Assembly: GCF_910591885.1 (NCBI RefSeq)
Contig: NW_025963576.1
Coordinates: 62,001-126,000, forward strand
DNA: 64,000 nt
Origin: Bombus terrestris
Lineage: Eukaryota > Arthropoda > Insecta > Hymenoptera > Apidae
Reading direction: 5' to 3'
Shown piece after piece: positions 44,561 to 58,430 of this stretch. Below the pieces are notes generated by a model. The model ran no database searches and was not told where the DNA came from. It saw only the letters and a list, made by a program, of their open reading frames with translations. Position numbers and translations under genes: made by a program. Within the stretch, counting starts at the first letter, position 1. Every line of letters begins with the position of its first letter.

Positions 44561-45370
44561 ACACCGTTGGACATCGTTGGACATCGTTGGACATCGTTGG
44601 ACACCGTTGGACACCGTTGGACACCGTTGGATACCGTTGGACACCGTTGGACATCGGTGGACATCGTGGGACACCGTTGGACACCGCTGGACATCGTTGG
44701 ACACCGTTGGACACCGTGGGACAACGTGGGACAACGTGGGACAACGTGGGACAACGTGGGACAACGTGGGACAACGTGGGACAACGTGGGACACCGTTGG
44801 ACACCGTGGGACACCGTTGGACAACGTGGGACAACGTGGGACAACGTGGGACAACGTGGGACAACGTGGGACACCGTTGGACACCGTGGGACACCGTTGG
44901 ACACCGTTGGACATCGTTGGACACCGTGGGACAACGTGGGACAACGTGGGACAACGTGGGAAACCATGGAACAACGTGGGACAACGTGGGACAACGTGGG
45001 ACAACGTGGGACACCGTTGGACAACGTGGGACACCGTTGGACATCGTTGGACACCGTGGGACAACGTGGGACAACGTGGGACAACGTGGGACACCGTTGG
45101 ACACCGTTGGACATCGTTGGACATCGTTGGACATCGTGGGACACCGTTGGACATCGTTGGACACCGTTGGACATCGTTGGACACCGTGGGACAACGTGGG
45201 ACAACGTGGGACAACGTGGGACACCGTTGGACATCGTTGGACACCGTTGGACATCGTTGGACACCGTGGGACAACGTGGGACAACGTGGGACAACGTGGG
45301 ACACCGTTGGACATCGTTGGACACCGTTGGACATCGTTGGACACCGTGGGACACCGTTGGACACCGTTGG

Positions 45371-48300
45371 ACACCGTGGGACAACGTGGGACAACGTGGG
45401 ACACCGTTGGACACCGTGGGACAACGTGGGACAACGTGGGACAACGTGGGACAACGTGGGACAACGTGGGACAACGTAGGACAACGTGGGACAACGTGGG
45501 ACACCGTTGGACATCGTTGGACAACGTGGGACATCGTGGGACAACGTGGGACAACGTGGGACAACGTGGGACAACGTGGGACAACGTGGGACAACGTGGG
45601 ACAACGTGGGACACCGTGGGACACCGTTGGACACCGTTGGACATCGTTGGACACCGTGGGACAACGTGGGACAACGTGGGACACCGTTGGACACCGTGGG
45701 ACAACGTGGGACAACGTGGGACAACGTGGGACAACGTGGGACAACGTGGGACAACGTAGGACAACGTGGGACAACGTGGGACACCGTTGGACATCGTTGG
45801 ACAACGTGGGACATCGTGGGACAACGTTGGACATCGTTGGACACCGTGGGACAACGTGGGACAACGTCGGACAACGTGGGGCACCGTTGGACATCGTTGG
45901 ACACCGTTGGACATCGTTGGACACCGTGGGACACCGTTGGACACCGTTGGACACCGTTGGACATCGGTGGACATCGTGGGACACCGTTGGACACCGTTGG
46001 ACATCGTTGGACACCGTTGGACACCGTGGGACAACGTGGGACAACGTGGGACAACGTGGGACAACGTGGGACAACATGGGACAACGTGGGACAACGTGGG
46101 ATACCGTTGGATACCGTGGGACACCGTTGGACAACGTGGGACAACGTGGGACAACGTGGGACAACGTGGGACAACGTGGGACACCGTTGGACACCGTGGG
46201 ACACCGTTGGACACCGTGGGACAACGTGGGACAACGTGGGACAACGTGGGAAACCATGGAACAACGTGGGACAACGTGGGACAACGTGGGACAACGTGGG
46301 ACAACGTGGGACACCGTTGGACATCGTTGGACACCGTGGGACAACGTGGGACAACGTGGGACACCGTTGGACACCGTTGGACATCGTTGGACATCGTTGG
46401 ACACCGTTGGACACCGTTGGACACCGTTGGACACCGTGGGACAACGTGGGACAACGTGGGACAACGTGGGACAACGTGGGACAACGTGGGACAACGTGGG
46501 ACAACGTGGGACAACGTGGGACAACGTGGGACAACGTGGGACAACGTGGGACATCGTGGGACAACGTGGGACAACGTGGGACAACGTGGGACAACGTGGG
46601 ACACCGTTGGACACCGTGGGACAACGTGGGACAACGTGGGACAACGTGGGACACCGTTGGATACCGTGGGACAACGTGGGACAACGTGGGACAACGTGGG
46701 ACACCGTTGGACATCGTTGGACATCGTTGGACATCGTTGGACACCGTTGGACACCGTTGGACACCGTGGGACACCGTTGGACATCGGTGGACATCGTGGG
46801 ACACCGTTGGACACCGTTGGACATCGTTGGACACCGTTGGACACCGTGGGACAACGTGGGACAACGTGGGACAACGTGGGACAACGTGGGACAACGTGGG
46901 ACACCGTTGGACACCGTTGAACATCGTTGGACATCGTTGGACACCGTTGGACACCGTTGGACACCGTTGGACACCGTGGGACAACGTGGGACAACGTGGG
47001 ACAACGTGGGACAACGTGGGACAACGTGGGACAACGTGGGACAACGTGGGGCAACGTAGGACAACGTGGGACAACGTGGGACACCGTGGGACACCGTTGG
47101 ACACCGTTGGACACCGTGGGACACCGTTGGACACCGTTGGACATCGTTGGACACCGTTGGACACCGTTGGACATCGTGGGACAACGTGGGACAACGTGGG
47201 ACAACGTGGGACAACGTGGGACAACGTGGGACAACGTGGGACAACGTGGGACAACGTGGGACAACGTGGGACAACGTGGGACAACGTGGGACAACGTGGG
47301 ACAACGTGGGACAACGTGGGACACCGTTGGACACCGTGGGACTTCGTTGGACAACGTGGGACAACGTGGGACAACGTGGGACAACGTGGGACAACGTGGG
47401 ACAACGTGGGACAACGTGGGACACCGTTGGACACCGTGGGACTTCGTTGGACACTGTTGGACACCGTTGGACATCGGTGGACATCGTGGGACACCGTTGG
47501 ACACCGTTGGACAACGTGGGACAACGTGGGACAACGTGGGACAACGTGGGACACCGTTGGACATCGTTGGACACCGTGGGACAACGTGGGACAACGTGGG
47601 ACAACGTGGGACACCGTTGGACACCGTGGGACACCGTTGGACAACGTGGGACAACGTGGGACAACGTGGGACAACGTGGGACAACGTGGGACAACGTGGG
47701 ACAACGTGGGACAACGTGGGACATCGTGGGACACCGTTGGACACCGTGGGACACCGTTGGACAACGTGGGACAACGTGGGACAACGTGGGACAACGTGGG
47801 ACAACGTGGGACACCGTTGGACACCGTGGGACACCGTTGGACACCGTTGGACATCGTTGGACACCGTGGGACAACGTGGGACAACGTGGGACAACGTGGG
47901 AAACCATGGAACAACGTGGGACAACGTGGGACAACGTGGGACAACGTGGGACAACGTGGGACACCGTTGGACATCGTTGGACACCGTGGGACAACGTGGG
48001 ACAACGTGGGACAACGTGGGACACCGTTGGACACCGTGGGACACCGTTGGACAACGTGGGACAACGTGGGACAACGTGGGACAACGTGGGACAACGTGGG
48101 ACAACGTGGGACATCGTGGGACACCGTTGGACACCGTGGGACACCGTTGGACAACGTGGGACAACGTGGGACAACGTGGGACAACGTGGGACAAAGTGGG
48201 ACAACGTGGGACACCGTTGGACATCGTTGGACACCGTGGGACAACGTGGGACAACGTGGGACAACGTGGGACACCGTTGGACACCGTTGGACATCGTTGG

Positions 48301-48620
48301 ACACCGTTGGACACCGTGGGACAACGTGGGACAACGTGGGACACCGTTGGACACCGTTGGACACCGTTGGACACCGTTGGACATCGTTGGACACCGTGGG
48401 ACAACGTGGGACAACGTGGGACACCGTTGGACAACGTGGGACAACGTGGGACACCGTTGGACAACGTGGGACAACGTGGGACACCGTTGGACACCGTGGG
48501 ACACCGTTGGACACCGTTGGACATCGTTGGACACCGTGGGACAACGTGGGACAACGTGGGACAACGTGGGAAACCATGGAACAACGTGGGACAACGTGGG
48601 ACAACGTGGGACAACGTGGG
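45371..48620. repeat. 4-kb segmental duplication, copy 2 with internal deletions
   Basis: Partner of 40,351-44,560, missing about 710 bp at the junction near 46,590 and a further 250 bp at the junction near 48,620. Changes seen only in this copy are gcaccgttgg at 45881 and acaaagtggg at 48191. Both junctions fall within Ag runs, consistent with exchange between out-of-register homopolymeric stretches of units (inference). Confidence 0.88.
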
Positions 48621-51600
48621 ACACCGTTGGACATCGTTGGACATCGTTGGACATCGTTGGACACCGTTGGACACCGTTGGACACCGTTGGATACCGTTGG
48701 ACACCGTTGGACATCGGTGGACATCGTGGGACACCGTTGGACACCGCTGGACATCGTTGGACACCGTTGGACACCGTGGGACAACGTGGGACAACGTGGG
48801 ACACCGTTGGACACCGTTGGACACCGTTGGACACCGTTGGACATCGTTGGACACCGTGGGACAACGTGGGACAACGTGGGACACCGTTGGACAACGTGGG
48901 ACAACGTGGGACACCGTTGGACAACGTGGGACAACGTGGGACACCGTTGGACACCGTGGGACACCGTTGGACACCGTTGGACATCGTTGGACACCGTGGG
49001 ACAACGTGGGACAACGTGGGACAACGTGGGAAACCATGGAACAACGTGGGACAACGTGGGACAACGTGGGACAACGTGGGACACCGTTGGACAACGTGGG
49101 ACACCGTTGGACATCGTTGGACACCGTGGGACAACGTGGGACAACGTGGGACAACGTGGGACACCGTTGGACACCGTTGGACATCGTTGGACATCGTTGG
49201 ACATCGTGGGACACCGTTGGACATCGTTGGACACCGTTGGACATCGTTGGACACCGTGGGACAACGTGGGACAACGTGGGACAACGTGGGACACCGTTGG
49301 ACATCGTTGGACACCGTTGGACATCGTTGGACACCGTGGGACAACGTGGGACAACGTGGGACAACGTGGGACACCGTTGGACATCGTTGGACACCGTTGG
49401 ACATCGTTGGACACCGTGGGACACCGTTGGACACCGTTGGACACCGTTGGACATCGGTGGACATCGTGGGACAACGTGGGAAACCATGGAACAACGTGGG
49501 ACAACGTGGGACAACGTGGGACAACGTGGGACAACGTGGGACAACGTGGGACACCGTTGGACATCGTTGGACAACGTGGGACATCGTGGGACAACGTGGG
49601 ACAACGTGGGACAACGTGGGACAACGTGGGACACCGTTGGACACCGTGGGACACCGTTGGACACCGTTGGACACCGTGGGACACCGTTGGACACCGTTGG
49701 ACATCGTTGGACACCGTTGGACACCGTTGGACACCGTTGGACACCGTGGGACAACGTGGGACAACGTGGGACAACGTGGGACAACGTGGGACAACGTGGG
49801 ACAACGTGGGACAACGTGGGACAACGTGGGACAACGTGGGACACCGTTGGACACCGTGGGACACCGTTGGACACCGTGGGACACCGTTGGACAACGTGGG
49901 ACAACGTGGGACAACGTGGGACAACGTGGGACAACGTGGGACAACGTGGGACAACGTGGGACAACGTGGGACACCGTTGGACACCGTGGGACACCGTTGG
50001 ACACCGTTGGACATCGTTGGACACCGTGGGACAACGTGGGACAACGTGGGAAACCATGGAACAACGTGGGACAACGTGGGACAACGTGGGACAACGTGGG
50101 ACAACGTGGGACAACGTGGGACAACGTGGGACAATGTGGGACAACGTGGGACAACGTGGGACAACGTAGGACAACGTGGGACAACGTGGGACACCGTTGG
50201 ACATCGTTGGACAACGTGGGACATCGTGGGACAACGTGGGACACCGTGGGACACCGTTGGACACCGTTGGACATCGTTGGACACCGTGGGACAACGTGGG
50301 ACAACGTGGGACACCGTTGGACACCGTGGGACAACGTGGGACAACGTGGGACAACGTGGGACAACGTGGGACAACGTAGGACAACGTGGGACAACGTGGG
50401 ACACCGTTGGACATCGTTGGACAACGTGGGACATCGTGGGACAACGTGGGACAACGTGGGACAACGTGGGACAACGTGGGACACCGTTGGACACCGTGGG
50501 ACAACGTGGGACAACGTGGGACAACGTGGGACACCGTTGGATACCGTGGGACAACGTGGGACAACGTGGGACAACGTGGGACACCGTTGGACATCGTTGG
50601 ACATCGTTGGACATCGTTGGACACCGTTGGACACCGTTGGACACCGTTGGACACCGTGGGACAACGTGGGACAACGTGGGACAACGTGGGACAACGTGGG
50701 ACAACGTAGGACAACGTGGGACAACGTGGGACACCGTTGGACATCGTTGGACAACGTGGGACATCGTTGGACACCGTGGGACAACGTGGGACAACGTGGG
50801 ACAACGTGGGACAACGTGGGACAACGTAGGACACCGTGGGACACCGTTGGACACCGTTGGACACCGTGGGACACCGTTGGACACCGTTGGACATCGTTGG
50901 ACACCGTTGGACACCGTTGGACACCGTTGGACACCGTTGGACATCGTTGGACACCGTTGGACACCGTTGGACACCGTTGGACACCGTTGGACACCGTGGG
51001 ACAACGTGGGACAACGTGGGACACCGTTGGACACCGTGGGACAACGTGGGACAACGTGGGACAACGTGGGACAACGTGGGACAACGTGGGACAACGTAGG
51101 ACAACGTGGGACTACGTGGGACACCGTTGGACATCGTTGGACAACGTGGGACATCGTGGGACAACGTGGGACAACGTGGGACAACGTGGGACAACGTGGG
51201 ACAACGAGGGACAACGTGGGACAACGTGGGACAATGTGGGACAACGTGGGACAACGTGGGACAACGTAGGACAACGTGGGACAACGTGGGACACCGTTGG
51301 ACATCGTTGGACAACGTGGGACATCGTGGGACAACGTGGGACACCGTGGGACACCGTTGGACACCGTTGGACATCGTTGGACACCGTGGGACAACGTGGG
51401 ACAACGTGGGACACCGTTGGACACCGTGGGACAACGTGGGACAACGTGGGACAACGTGGGACAACGTGGGACAACGTAGGACAACGTGGGACAACGTGGG
51501 ACACCGTTGGACATCGTTGGACAACGTGGGACATCGTGGGACAACGTGGGACAACGTGGGACAACGTGGGACAACGTGGGACACCGTTGGACACCGTGGG

Positions 51601-54480
51601 ACAACGTGGGACAACGTGGGACACCGTTGGATACCGTGGGACAACGTGGGACAACGTGGGACAACGTGGGACACCGTTGGACATCGTTGGACATCGTTGG
51701 ACATCGTTGGACACCGTTGGACACCGTTGGACACCGTTGGACACCGTGGGACAACGTGGGACAACGTGGGACAACGTGGGACAACGTGGGACAACGTAGG
51801 ACAACGTGGGACAACGTGGGACACCGTTGGACATCGTTGGACATCGTTGGACATCGTTGGACACCGTTGGACACCGTTGGACACCGTTGGACACCGTGGG
51901 ACAACGTGGGACAACGTGGGACAACGTGGGACAACGTGGGACAACGTGGGACACCGTTGGACATCGTTGGACATCGTTGGACATCGTTGGACGCCGTTGG
52001 ACACCGTTGGACACCGTGGGACACCGTTGGACATCGGTGGACATCGTGGGACACCGTTGGACACCGTTGGACATCGTTGGACACCGTTGGACACCGTGGG
52101 ACAACGTGGGACAACGTGGGACAACGTGGGACAACGTGGGACAACGTGGGACACCGTTGGACATCGTTGGACGCCGTGGGACAACGTGGGACAACGTGGG
52201 ACACCGTTGGACACCGTTGAACATCGTTGGACACCGTTGGACACCGTTGGACACCGTGGGACACCGTGGGACAACGTGGGACACCGTGGGACACCGTTGG
52301 ACACCGTTGGACACCGTGGGACACCGTTGGACACCGTTGGACATCGTTGGACACCGTTGGACACCGTTGGACATCGTGGGACAACGTGGGACAACGTGGG
52401 ACAACGTGGGACAACGTGGGACAACGTGGGACAACGTGGGACAACGTGGGACACCGTTAGACATCGTTGGACATCGTTGGACATCGTTGGACACCGTTGG
52501 ACACCGTTGGACACCGTGGGACACCGTTGGACATCGGTGGACATCGTGGGACACCGTGGGACACCGTTGGACATCGTTGGACGCCGTGGGACAACGTGGG
52601 ACAACGTGGGACACCGTTGGACACCGTTGAACATCGTTGGACATCGTTGGACACCGTTGGACACCGTTGGACACCGTTGGACACCGTGGGACAACGTGGG
52701 ACAACGTGGGACAACGTGGGACAACGTGGGACAACGTGGGACAACGTGGGACACCGTTGGACACCGTGGGACACCGTTGGACACCGTTGGACACCGTGGG
52801 ACACCGTTGGACACCGTTGGACATCGTTGGACACCGTTGGACACCGTTGGACACCGTTGGACACCGTTGGACACCGTGGGACAACGTGGGACAACGTGGG
52901 ACACCGTTGGACACCGTGGGACAACGTGGGACAACGTGGGACAACGTGGGACAACGTGGGACAACGTGGGACAACGTAGGACAACGTGGGACTACGTGGG
53001 ACACCGTTGGACATCGTTGGACAACGTGGGACATCGTGGGACAACGTGGGACAACGTGGGACAACGTGGGACAACGTGGGACAACGTGGGACAACGTGGG
53101 ACAACGTGGGACAACGTGGGACAACGTGGGACACCGTTGGACACCGTGGGACAACGTGGGACACCGTTGGACATCGTTGGACAACGTGGGACATCGTGGG
53201 ACAACGTGGGACAACGTGGGACAACGTGGGACAACGTGGGACAACGTGGGACAACGTGGGACAACGTGGGACAACGTGGGACAACGTGGGACAACGTGGG
53301 ACAACGTGGGACAACGTGGGACACCGTGGGACACCGTTGGACACCGTTGGACATCGTTGGACACCGTGGGACAACGTGGGACAACGTGGGACACCGTTGG
53401 ACACCGTGGGACAACGTGGGACAACGTGGGACAACGTGGGACAACGTGGGACAACGTGGGACAACGTAGGACAACGTGGGACAACGTGGGACACCGTTGG
53501 ACATCGTTGGACAACGTGGGACATCGTGGGACAACGTGGGACACCGTGGGACACCGTTGGACACCGTTGGACATCGTTGGACACCGTGGGACAACGTGGG
53601 ACAACGTGGGACACCGTTGCACACCGTGGGACAACGTGGGACAACGTGGGACAACGTGGGACAACGTGGGACAACGTAGGACAACGTGGGACAACGTGGG
53701 ACACCGTTGGACATCGTTGGACAACGTGGGACATCGTGGGACAACGTGGGACAACGTGGGACAACGTGGGACAACGTGGGACACCGTTGGACACCGTGGG
53801 ACAACGTGGGACAACGTGGGACAACGTGGGACACCGTTGGATACCGTGGGACAACGTGGGACAACGTGGGACAACGTGGGACACCGTTGGACATCGTTGG
53901 ACATCGTTGGACATCGTTGGACACCGTTGGACACCGTTGGACACCGTTGGACACCGTGGGACAACGTGGGACAACGTGGGACAACGTGGGACAACGTGGG
54001 ACAACGTAGGACAACGTGGGACAACGTGGGACACCGTTGGACATCGTTGGACAACGTGGGACATCGTGGGACAACGTGGGACAACGTGGGACAACGTGGG
54101 ACAACGTGGGACACCGTTGGACACCGTGGGACAACGTGGGACAACGTGGGACAACGTGGGACACCGTTGGATACCGTGGGACAACGTGGGACAACGTGGG
54201 ACAACGTGGGACACCGTTGGACATCGTTGGACATCGTTGGACATCGTTGGACACCGTTGGACACCGTTGGACACCGTGGGACACCGTTGGACATCGGTGG
54301 ACATCGTGGGACACCGTTGGACACCGTTGGACATCGTTGGACACCGTTGGACACCGTGGGACAACGTGGGACAACGTGGGACAACGTGGGACAACGTGGG
54401 ACAACGTGTGACACCGTTGGACATCGTTGGACGCCGTGGGACAACGTGGGACAACGTGGGACACCGTTGGACACCGTTGA

Positions 54481-55010
54481 ACATCGTTGGACATCGTTGG
54501 ACACCGTTGGACACCGTTGGACATCGTTGGACACCGTTGGACACCGTTGGACACCGTGGGACACCGTTGGACATCGGTGGACATCGTGGGACACCGTGGG
54601 ACACCGTTGGACATCGTTGGACGCCGTGGGACAACGTGGGACAACGTGGGACACCGTTGGACACCGTTGAACATCGTTGGACATCGTTGGACACCGTTGG
54701 ACACCGTTGGACACCGTTGGACACCGTGGGACAACGTGGGACAACGTGGGACAACGTGGGACAACGTGGGACAACGTGGGACAACGTGGGACAACGTGGG
54801 GCAACGTAGGACAACGTGGGACAACGTGGGACACCGTGGGACACCGTTGGACACCGTTGGACACCGTGGGACACCGTTGGACACCGTTGGACATCGTTGG
54901 ACACCGTTGGACACCGTTGGACATCGTGGGACAACGTGATACAACGTGGGACAACGTGGGACAACGTGGGACAACGTGGGACAACGTGGGACAACGTGGG
55001 ACACCGTTGG
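54481..55010. repeat. 530-bp tandem duplication, copy 1
   Basis: acatcggtgg 54571 with 55101, acgccgtggg 54621 with 55151, acaccgttga 54661 with 55191, and gcaacgtagg 54801 with 55331 all lie 530 bp apart. acaacgtgat at 54931 is private to this copy. Confidence 0.88.
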
Positions 55011-55540
55011 ACATCGTTGGACATCGTTGGACATCGTTGGACACCGTTGGACACCGTTGGACACCGTGGGACACCGTTGGACACCGTGGGACACCGTTGG
55101 ACATCGGTGGACATCGTGGGACACCGTGGGACACCGTTGGACATCGTTGGACGCCGTGGGACAACGTGGGACAACGTGGGACACCGTTGGACACCGTTGA
55201 ACATCGTTGGACATCGTTGGACACCGTTGGACACCGTTGGACACCGTTGGACACCGTGGGACAACGTGGGACAACGTGGGACAACGTGGGACAACGTGGG
55301 ACAACGTGGGACAACGTGGGACAACGTGGGGCAACGTAGGACAACGGGGGACAACGTGGGACACCGTGGGACACCGTTGGACACCGTTGGACACCGTGGG
55401 ACACCGTTGGACACCGTTGGACATCGTTGGACACCGTTGGACACCGTTGGACATCGTGGGACAACGTGGGACAACGTGGGACAACGTGGGACAACGTGGG
55501 ACAACGTGGGACAACGTGGGACAACGTGGGACAACGTGGG
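55011..55540. repeat. 530-bp tandem duplication, copy 2
   Basis: Adjacent partner of 54,481-55,010. The unit after gcaacgtagg is acaacggggg here, instead of the acaacgtggg found at the other copies of the module. Confidence 0.86.
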
Positions 55541-58430
55541 ACAACGTGGGACAACGTGGGACAACGTGGGACAACGTGGGACAACGTGGGACAACGTGGG
55601 ACACCGTTGGACACCGTGGGACTTCGTTGGACAACGTGGGACAACGTGGGACAACGTGGGACAACGTGGGACAACGTGGGACAACGTGGGACAACGTGGG
55701 ACACCGTTGGACACCGTGGGACTTCGTTGGACACTGTTGGACACCGTTGGACATCGGTGGACATCGTGGGACACCGTTGGACTCCGTTGGACATCGTTGG
55801 ACACCGTTGGACACCGTGGGACAACGTGGGACAACGTGGGACAACGTGGGACAACGTGGGACAACGTGGGACAACGTGGGACAACGTGGGACAACGTGGG
55901 ACACCGTTGGACACCGTGGGACTTCGTTGGACAACGTGGGACAACGTGGGACAACGTGGGACACCGTTGGACACCGTGGGACTTCGTTGGACAACGTGGG
56001 ACAACGTGGGACAACGTGGGACAACGTGGGACAACGTGGGACACCGTTGGACATCGTTGGACACCGTGGGACAACGTGGGACAACGTGGGACAACGTGGG
56101 ACACCGTTGGACACCGTGGGACACCGTGGGACAACGTGGGACAACGTGGGACAACGTGGGACAACGTGGGACAACGTGGGACAACGTGGGACAACGTGGG
56201 ACATCGTGGGACACCGTTGGACACCGTGGGACACCGTTGGACAACGTGGGACAACGTGGGACAACGTGGGACAACGTGGGACAACGTGGGACACCGCTGG
56301 ACACTGTGGGACACCGTTGGACACCGTTGGACATCGTTGGACACCGTGGGACAACGTGGGACAACGTGGGACAACGTGGGAAACCATGGAACAACGTGGG
56401 ACAACGTGGGACAACGTGGGACAACGTGGGACAACGTGGGACACCGTTGGACATCGTTGGACACCGTGGGACAACGTGGGACAACGTGGGACAACGTGGG
56501 ACACCGTTGGACACCGTGGGACACCGTTGGACAACGTGGGACAACGTGGGACAACGTGGGACAACGTGGGACAACGTGGGACAACGTGGGACATCGTGGG
56601 ACACCGTTGGACACCGTGGGACACCGTTGGACAACGTGGGACAACGTGGGACAACGTGGGACAACGTGGGACAACGTGGGACAACGTGGGACACCGTTGG
56701 ACATCGTTGGACACCGTGGGACAACGTGGGACAACGTGGGACAACGTGGGACACCGTTGGACACCGTTGGACATCGTTGGACACCGTTGGACACCGTGGG
56801 ACAACGTGGGACAACGTGGGACACCGTTGGACACCGTTGGACACCGTTGGACACCGTTGGACATCGTTGGACACCGTGGGACAACGTGGGACAACGTGGG
56901 ACACCGTTGGACAACGTGGGACAACGTGGGTCACCGTTGGACAACGTGGGACAACGTGGGAAACCATGGAACAACGTGGGACAACGTGGGACAACGTGGG
57001 ACAACGTGGGACAACGTGGGACAACGTGGGACAACGTGGGACACCGTTGGACATCGTTGGACAACGTGGGACAACGTGGGACAACGTGGGACAACGTGGG
57101 ACAACGTGGGACAACGTGGGACACCGTTGGACACCGTGGGACACGGTTGGACACCGTTGGACATCGTTGGACACCGTGGGACAACGTGGGACAACGTGGG
57201 ACAACGTGGGACACCGTTGGACACCGTGGGACAACGTGGGACAACGTGGGACAACGTGGGACACCGTTGGACATCGTTGGACATCGTTGGACATCGTTGG
57301 ACACCGTTGGACACCGTTGGACACCGTTGGATACCGTTGGACACCGTTGGACATCGGTGGACATCGTGGGACACCGTTGGACACCGTTGGACATCGGTGG
57401 ACATCGTGGGACAACGTGGGAAACCATGGAACAACGTGGGACAACGTGGGACAACGTGGGACAACGTGGGACAACGTGGGACAACGTGGGACAACGTGGG
57501 ACAACGTGGGACAACGTGGGACACCGTTGGACACCGTGGGACACCGTTGGACACCGTTGGACATCGTTGGACATCGTTGGACAACGTGGGACATCGTGGG
57601 ACAACGTGGGACACCGTTGGACACCGTTGGATATCGTTGGACACCGTGGGACAACGTGGGACAACGTGGGACACCGTTGGACACCGTGGGACAACGTGGG
57701 ACAACGTGGGACAACGTGGGACAACGTGGGACAACGTAGGACAACGTGGGACATCGTGGGACAACGTGGGACAACGTAGGACAACGTGGGACAACGTGGG
57801 ACACCGTTGGACATCGTTGGACAACGTGGGACAACGTGGGACAACGTGGGACAACGTGGGACACCGTTGGATACCGTGGGACAACGTGGGACAACGTGGG
57901 ACAACGTGGGACACCGTTGGACATCGTTGGACATCGTTGGACATCGTTGGACACCGTTGGACACCGTTGGACACCGTTGGACACCGTGGGACAACGTGGG
58001 ACAACGTGGGACAACGTGGGACAACGTGGGACAACGTAGGACAACGTGGGACAACGTGGGACACCGTTGGACATCGTTGGACAACGTGGGACAACGTGGG
58101 ACAACGTGGGACACCGTTGGACACCGTGGGACAACGTGGGACAACGTGGGACAACGTGGGACAACGTGGGACAACGTAGGACAACGTGGGACAACGTGGG
58201 ACACCGTTGGACATCGTTGGACAACGTGGGACAACGTGGGACAACGTGGGACAACGTGGGACACCGTTGGATACCGTGGGACAACGTGGGACAACGTGGG
58301 ACAACGTGGGACACCGTTGGACACCGTTGGACATCGTTGGACATCGTTGGACACCGTTGGACACCGTTGGACACCGTTGGACACCGTGGGACAACGTGGG
58401 ACAACGTGGGACAACGTGGGACAACGTGGG

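Larger units (their letters stand above)
771..57430. repeat. Dispersed divergent unit aaaccatgga (about 57 copies)
   Basis: This unit differs from Cg at three positions (2, 6 and 10) and contains CCATGG, an NcoI recognition sequence, and one of the few ATG triplets on the + strand. By eye I find about 57 copies, first at 771 and last at 57421, with none in 57,431-64,000 and gaps at 17.3-20.7 kb and 25.1-29.2 kb. It is always single except at 39541 and 39571, is preceded by a GGG-ending unit (acaacgtggc at 10851 excepted), and is followed by acaacgtggg. Its three linked changes point to one ancestral origin and later spread by block duplication. Confidence 0.85.
42601..57430. repeat. Array zone IV (gcaacgtagg, acaccgttga and acttcgttgg markers)
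   Basis: This zone first shows acaccgttga (42601, 46911, 52211, 52621, 54471, 54661, 55191), gcaacgtagg (42741, 47051, 54801, 55331) and acttcgttgg (43031, 43131, 47341, 47441, 55621, 55721, 55921, 55981). It holds both of the actacgtggg units I saw (51111, 52991). The last aaaccatgga of the window is at 57421. Ag runs are shorter than in zone II and acaacgtagg is frequent from 50 kb. A large duplication with offsets of 5,020 and 4,310 bp links 40.4-44.6 kb with 45.4-48.6 kb. Confidence 0.55.

Noticed and set aside
11444..52444. A - strand open frame of 13,666 codons, and others ending at 51112, 52457, 52992 and 56931
   Set aside because: Same reason as above. The frame begins at a TTG within an ordinary unit and ends at a single variant unit (acatcattgg at 11441). 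A Cys- and Pro-containing decapeptide repeat without any other domain is not support for a gene.
771..57430. aaaccatgga as a translation start (ATG with a Kozak-like context)
   Set aside because: The ATG lies inside a decayed repeat unit that recurs about 57 times with the same neighbours. There is no coding signal after it other than the repeat itself.
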